Of a DNA stretch of 64,000 bases, positions 59,068 through 64,000 are shown one piece after another; position 1 is the stretch's first letter, and the number at the start of each line of letters is the position of its first letter. The notes beneath the pieces are model-generated. The model saw only the letters and a program-made list of their open reading frames with translations, was not told the origin of the DNA and did not search any database. The stretch is from Streptomyces aculeolatus (GTDB taxonomy: Bacteria > Actinomycetota > Actinomycetes > Streptomycetales > Streptomycetaceae): assembly GCF_020400605.1 (NCBI RefSeq), contig NZ_JAINRD010000028.1, positions 57,594 through 121,593 on the forward strand, read 5' to 3'. Position numbers and translations under genes: made by a program.

Positions 59068-60264
59068 ATGGACCGCCTGAACAACACCGTCCGCCCGTAC
59101 GCCTGGGGCTCCGTCACCGCGATCCCCGAGCTGCTCGGCACCGACCCGACCGACGAGCCGCAGGCAGAGCTGTGGATGGGCGCCCACCCGGGCGCGCCCT
59201 CCCGCCTCGACCGCGGCGCCGGCCCCGTCCCCCTGGACCAGGTGATCGACGGCGACCCCGAGGGGGAGCTGGGCCCGGCGGCCGTGGCGCGCTTCGGGCC
59301 CCGGCTGCCGTACCTGCTCAAGGTGCTGGCCGCCGCCGCCCCGCTGTCCCTCCAGGTCCACCCCGACCTCGCCCAGGCCCGCGCCGGCCACCGCGACGAG
59401 GAGGAGCGCGGCGTCCCCGCCGACGCCCCCCACCGCAACTACAAGGACGCCAACCACAAGCCCGAGCTGATCTGCGCCCTCACCCTCTTCGAGGGCCTGT
59501 GCGGCTTCCGCCCGGCCGCCGGCGCCGCAGACCTCCTCGACGGCCTCGGCGTCGACGGCCTCAAGCCGTACGCCGACGCGCTGCGCGCGCAGCCCGAGGA
59601 GGACGCGCTGCGCGAGGTGTTCGCCGGCGTGCTGCGCGCCGACCGCGACGAGCTGGCACCCACCGTCGAGGCCGCGGGCCGGGCGGCCGAGAAGCTGGGC
59701 ACCACCGCCATCCCGTACGCCACCGACTACGCCGCCTACGGCGCCCTCGCCCGCTCCTGGCCCGGCGACCCCGGCGTCATCGCCGCCTTTCTGCTCAACG
59801 TCGTCAGACTGCAGCCCGGCGAGGCGCTCTTCCTCGGCGCCGGCGTCCCGCACGCCTACCTCGACGGCGTCGGCGTCGAGATCATGGCCAACTCCGACAA
59901 CGTGCTGCGCTGCGGCCTCACCCCCAAGCACGTGGACGTGCCGGAGCTGCTGAAGATCGTCTCGTTCACCCCGGGCGCCCCCGAGGTGCTGCGGGCCGGC
60001 CCCGACGGCCGCTACGCCGTACCCGTCGACGACTTCCGCCTCCACCGCCACGACCTCGACGAAGGCCCGGTCACCGTCACCGCCGCGGCCGACGGCGGCG
60101 CCCCGCAGATCCTGCTGTGCACCGACGGCAGCGCCGAACTGACCAACGCCGCCGGCGAGCACCTGGCCCTGCACCGGGGCGAGTCGGCCTTCGTCCCGGC
60201 CGCGGACGGCACGCTGCACGCCACCGGCTCCGGCACGCTCTTCCGCGCCACGACCGCCGGCTGA
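59068..60264 (+). CDS. manA: Mannose-6-phosphate isomerase, class I
   Basis: 398 residues. Zinc enzyme that interconverts fructose-6-P and mannose-6-P. Metal-binding motifs: SLQVHPD, NYKDANHKPELICALT and the later GAGVPHAYLDGVGVEIMANSDNVLRCGLTPKHVD. Together with manB this gives mannose-1-P for GDP-mannose. The start is 19 bases after the SIS gene. Confidence 0.94.
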   Translation: MDRLNNTVRPYAWGSVTAIPELLGTDPTDEPQAELWMGAHPGAPSRLDRGAGPVPLDQVIDGDPEGELGPAAVARFGPRLPYLLKVLAAAAPLSLQVHPDLAQARAGHRDEEERGVPADAPHRNYKDANHKPELICALTLFEGLCGFRPAAGAADLLDGLGVDGLKPYADALRAQPEEDALREVFAGVLRADRDELAPTVEAAGRAAEKLGTTAIPYATDYAAYGALARSWPGDPGVIAAFLLNVVRLQPGEALFLGAGVPHAYLDGVGVEIMANSDNVLRCGLTPKHVDVPELLKIVSFTPGAPEVLRAGPDGRYAVPVDDFRLHRHDLDEGPVTVTAAADGGAPQILLCTDGSAELTNAAGEHLALHRGESAFVPAADGTLHATGSGTLFRATTAG

Positions 60265-60308
60265 CCGCCGCCGCCCGGATCGCCGCGCTCGCCGCGGGTT
60301 GTCCACAG

Positions 60309-60343
60309 CCGCGGCCGGCAGGGCTTGCGCCCACCGGCCGCGG
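60309..60343 (+). terminator. Hairpin between manA and the CDF transporter
   Basis: 10-bp perfect arms (CCGCGGCCGG and its complement) with a 15-base loop, 44 bases past manA. Confidence 0.5.
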
Positions 60344-60424
60344 TGCTGACAGAATGTGCCGCCGTGACAGGGCGCGGCCTCCCGCCGCGCCCCGCGGAAA
60401 GCAGACGGAAGGAGCCGGCGGCAC

Positions 60425-61348
60425 ATGGCTGCAGGCGGCGGTACGAAGGCGATCCTCGCGGCGCTCGGCGCCAACTTGTCGATCGCAGTCGCGAAGTTCG
60501 TGGCATGGGCCTTCAGCGGCTCGTCCTCCATGCTCGCCGAGGCCGTGCACTCCCTGGCCGACTCCGGCAACCAGGCGCTGCTCCTCCTCGGAGGCAAGCG
60601 CGCCAAGCGCGCCGCCACGAAGGAACACCCCTTCGGCTACGGCCGCGAGAGGTACGTGTACGCGTTCCTCGTCTCCATCGTCCTCTTCACGGTCGGCGGC
60701 CTCTTCGCGGTCTACGAGGGCTATCACAAGATCGAAGACCCGCACGAGATCGACCACTGGTACTGGCCGGTGGGCGTCCTCGTCTTCGCGATCATCGCGG
60801 AGATCTTCTCCTTCCGCACCGCCATCAAGGAGTCCAACGAGGTGCGGGGCGACCAGGGCTGGTGGCAGTTCATCCGCCGGTCCAAGGCCCCCGAGCTGCC
60901 CGTGGTGCTGCTGGAGGACCTCGGCGCGCTCGTCGGCCTGGTCCTGGCACTCCTCGGCGTCGGCGTCGCCCTCGCCACCGGCGACGGCGTCTGGGACGGC
61001 GTCGGCACGGTGTGCATCGGCGTCCTGCTGCTGATCATCGCCGTGATACTCGCCATCGAGACCAAGAGCCTCCTCCTCGGCGAGGGCGCCAGCGAGGCGG
61101 ACGTCGCGGCCATCACCACCGCGCTCGTCGACGGCGACGCCGTCACCGAGGTCATCCACCTCAAGACCCTCTACCTCGGCCCGGACGAGCTGCTGGTCGC
61201 CGCCAAGATCGCGGTGCAGCACGACGACACGGCGGGCGAGGTGGCCCGCGCCATCGACGCCGCGGAGTCCCGGGTGCGCGACGCGGTGCCGGTGGCCAGG
61301 ATGATCTACCTGGAGCCGGACATCGCCCGCGCGAGCGCGGACGCGTAG
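60425..61348 (+). CDS. Cation diffusion facilitator family transporter
   Basis: 307 residues. Six membrane segments; the metal-binding helix AEAVHSLADSGNQALLLLGG has the CDF His/Asp pattern, and a second site is in LLEDLGALVGLVLA. The C-terminal cytoplasmic domain is small. It exports divalent metal (Zn, Mn, Fe or Co) in exchange for protons; the metal is not predictable. GGAG precedes the start. Confidence 0.92.
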   Translation: MAAGGGTKAILAALGANLSIAVAKFVAWAFSGSSSMLAEAVHSLADSGNQALLLLGGKRAKRAATKEHPFGYGRERYVYAFLVSIVLFTVGGLFAVYEGYHKIEDPHEIDHWYWPVGVLVFAIIAEIFSFRTAIKESNEVRGDQGWWQFIRRSKAPELPVVLLEDLGALVGLVLALLGVGVALATGDGVWDGVGTVCIGVLLLIIAVILAIETKSLLLGEGASEADVAAITTALVDGDAVTEVIHLKTLYLGPDELLVAAKIAVQHDDTAGEVARAIDAAESRVRDAVPVARMIYLEPDIARASADA

Positions 61349-61383
61349 CGAGCGCCGGGGCGCCGTGCCAGGCCGCAGGAGCG

Positions 61384-61415
61384 GACCGCGGCCCCGCCCT
61401 CCCGGCCCCGCGGTC
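61384..61415 (+). terminator. Hairpin after the CDF transporter
   Basis: 8-bp arms (GACCGCGG and CCGCGGTC), extended by GGCC pairs inside, 36 bases after the stop. Confidence 0.45.
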
Positions 61416-61689
61416 TCATACGGGTGTCCACTCCGCGGGATGGCCCGTTCCCGTTGTCCACATGCCCACGCGGCGCGGGCAGCCTGCGGTAGATTCGTGG
61501 GGCAGAGCCAGACGTCGCTGCTGATGGCGATCGGGTGGCCCGCGAGCGGGCCGGCCGAGGGGGAGAGAGGGCCTCCGGCGGACTGAGCCGCAGAGGGACC
61601 GGTGTGTCCGTACGCGTGCGTGCATACGTGCGCCGCGCGCATGTCCCGTCTGCGCTCAGGGAATCCGACCACCCTCAAGGAGTTACGAC
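61416..61689. other. Leader region of ahcY
   Basis: About 270 bases with no gene. A TAGATT -10-like hexamer is at 61491-61496, and TGCGTGCATACGTGCGC-type partial palindromes lie near 61615-61634. I could not fit this to a known SAH riboswitch. Confidence 0.35.
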
Positions 61690-63153
<1,464 letters not shown>

Positions 63154-63167
63154 CCCGCGAACCACCA

Positions 63168-63202
63168 CCGCCGCCCGCCCGGGACCCCCGGGCGGGCGGC
63201 GG
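63168..63202. terminator. Strong terminator after ahcY
   Basis: 16-bp perfect GC arms (63168-63183 and 63187-63202) with a 3-base loop, 14 bases after the stop. Confidence 0.85.
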
Positions 63203-63239
63203 CACGTCCGGGGCCGGCTCGCCCGCGTAGGGTGCGGAC

Positions 63240-63857
63240 ATGCCGCGCGGACGCTATTCCCTCCACGACCCGTACGACGGCAGCACGCTGGGCGACGAGC
63301 ACTTCCATTGCGCCCCCGGCGCCTCCGGCTGGCGCTACACGGCCCGGACCACCGCCCCGGACGGCACGGCCACCGGCTCCGTCGACCTCACCATCGACCA
63401 CCTCGGCCGCCCCGTCCGCCTCGAACTCCACGCCGCCGGCTGGCAGGTCCGCGGCGCCGCCCTGGACGGCATCACCTGGGTCCGCTCGGACCCCACGGGA
63501 GCCGAGGCCCGCGAGGGCAACGCCCGCGCCCACGGATTCACGGGCACATCCCCGGCCTTCCTCATCGCCACCAGTCGCCTCCTCCCCGCACCCCCCACAC
63601 CCGCCCCCCACCGCCTCCGCCTCGTCGCCCTCACCCATCCGGTCCTGGCGCCGCGCACGCTGGACCAGGCGTGGACGCGCACCGGGGAGGAAACCCACGA
63701 GGCCGACACGGGATCGCTGCGGGTGGTGAACTACCAGGTCAGCGACCTGGAGACGGGTGAACAGCACGAGGTCCACATCGCCGGCGACGTGGTCCTGGCA
63801 GCCCCCGGTGTCGAACTCGAGGAACTCGACACACCGCCCAACTCCCTGGACGGCTGA
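63240..63857 (+). CDS. Conserved hypothetical protein (205 aa)
   Basis: ATG start, 205 residues, no signal peptide. Strand-rich sequence (GWRYTARTTAPDGTATGSVDLTIDHLGRPVRLELHAAGWQVRG) suggests a beta-barrel or lipocalin-like fold. The C-terminal part (LRVVNYQVSDLETGEQHEVHIAGD) continues the strands. No catalytic motif is recognised. I have the impression of a conserved Streptomyces protein of unknown role; no operon partner is visible. Confidence 0.65.
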   Translation: MPRGRYSLHDPYDGSTLGDEHFHCAPGASGWRYTARTTAPDGTATGSVDLTIDHLGRPVRLELHAAGWQVRGAALDGITWVRSDPTGAEAREGNARAHGFTGTSPAFLIATSRLLPAPPTPAPHRLRLVALTHPVLAPRTLDQAWTRTGEETHEADTGSLRVVNYQVSDLETGEQHEVHIAGDVVLAAPGVELEELDTPPNSLDG

Positions 63858-63920
63858 GGGCGATTCGCATTGCTCGCAGGTGACCTGGTACTGTTCACGT
63901 CGCTCGGGCAGGAGGGCACG

Positions 63921-63992
63921 ATGACTCCGAAGCAGAGCACCTCTGAACTACCCGATCCGGAGCGGGAATTCGCACCGAAAAAGGTCTGGTAA
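63921..63992 (+). CDS. 23-residue peptide ORF with C-terminal Trp, possible precursor peptide
   Basis: A small ORF reads MTPKQSTSELPDPEREFAP then KKVW and a TAA stop. AGGAGG sits 4 bases before ATG, an unusually good ribosome site, and local GC is lower than in the genes before it. It could be a leader-type precursor peptide for tailoring enzymes beyond the window edge (Trp at the C-terminus is used as a scaffold or core residue in some actinobacterial peptide systems), or a translated leader ORF of the next gene. It is too short to assign by family. Confidence 0.45.
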   Translation: MTPKQSTSELPDPEREFAPKKVW

Positions 63993-64000
63993 GGTTCGGA

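Noticed and set aside
61416..61689. SAH riboswitch before ahcY
   Set aside because: I could not match conserved blocks of the class; only partial palindromes were seen.

Overview
The window is chromosomal DNA from a high-GC actinomycete, almost certainly Streptomyces or a close relative. Coding regions have strong third-position GC, GTG/TTG starts are common, and a classical whiB, a SigB-type sigma/anti-sigma module, F420 genes, a MacB/FtsX-type permease and a cluster of LytR-CpsA-Psr (LCP) proteins are present. From memory, the gene order resembles the conserved core of Streptomyces coelicolor between the hut/sigI region and the ahcY region; this was not checked against a database. No prophage, insertion sequence, CRISPR array, rRNA or tRNA was recognised.

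Layout. 1-9.2 kb holds a truncated ABC permease, small unknown proteins, a thiolase, a Bax-inhibitor-like membrane protein, PdxH, an APC permease and a fold-III PLP decarboxylase. 9.3-14.9 kb is a histidine-utilisation operon (hutU, an M20 amidohydrolase, hutF, hutI), the first three genes joined by 4-base overlaps. 15-18.7 kb holds an exported alpha/beta hydrolase and a stress-sigma module: a sigma factor divergent from an anti-anti-sigma and an anti-sigma kinase. 18.8-24.7 kb has an esterase, a two-component system, a GtrA protein, purK-purE and an orphan DUF397 protein. 25-28 kb has an M19 dipeptidase preceded by a long perfect hairpin that overlaps its ribosome binding site, and a c-di-AMP (ydaO) riboswitch ahead of an Rpf-LysM-M23 wall hydrolase.

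28-45.3 kb is a cell-envelope region: a UDP-glucose dehydrogenase, six LCP-family paralogues, a PGRP amidase and a GT2 glycosyltransferase, with an acyl-CoA dehydrogenase, a DNA glycosylase, a TIGR03089 protein and a thioesterase among them. 45.4-48.3 kb has fbiB-fbiA (coenzyme F420 maturation) and a cysteine dioxygenase. 49-63.2 kb is the conserved actinobacterial island whiB - giant GT2 - DUF5719 - zincin-like - DUF3499 - manB - Trm112-like - Pgi/Pmi-like SIS - manA - CDF transporter - ahcY. ManA and ManB convert fructose-6-P to mannose-1-P, the precursor of GDP-mannose, which fits a role of the island in making a mannosylated envelope polymer. LCP enzymes typically perform the last step, attaching polymers to the wall.

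The window ends in a 23-codon ORF with a near-perfect Shine-Dalgarno sequence and a C-terminal Lys-Lys-Val-Trp, which could be a peptide precursor for genes beyond the edge.
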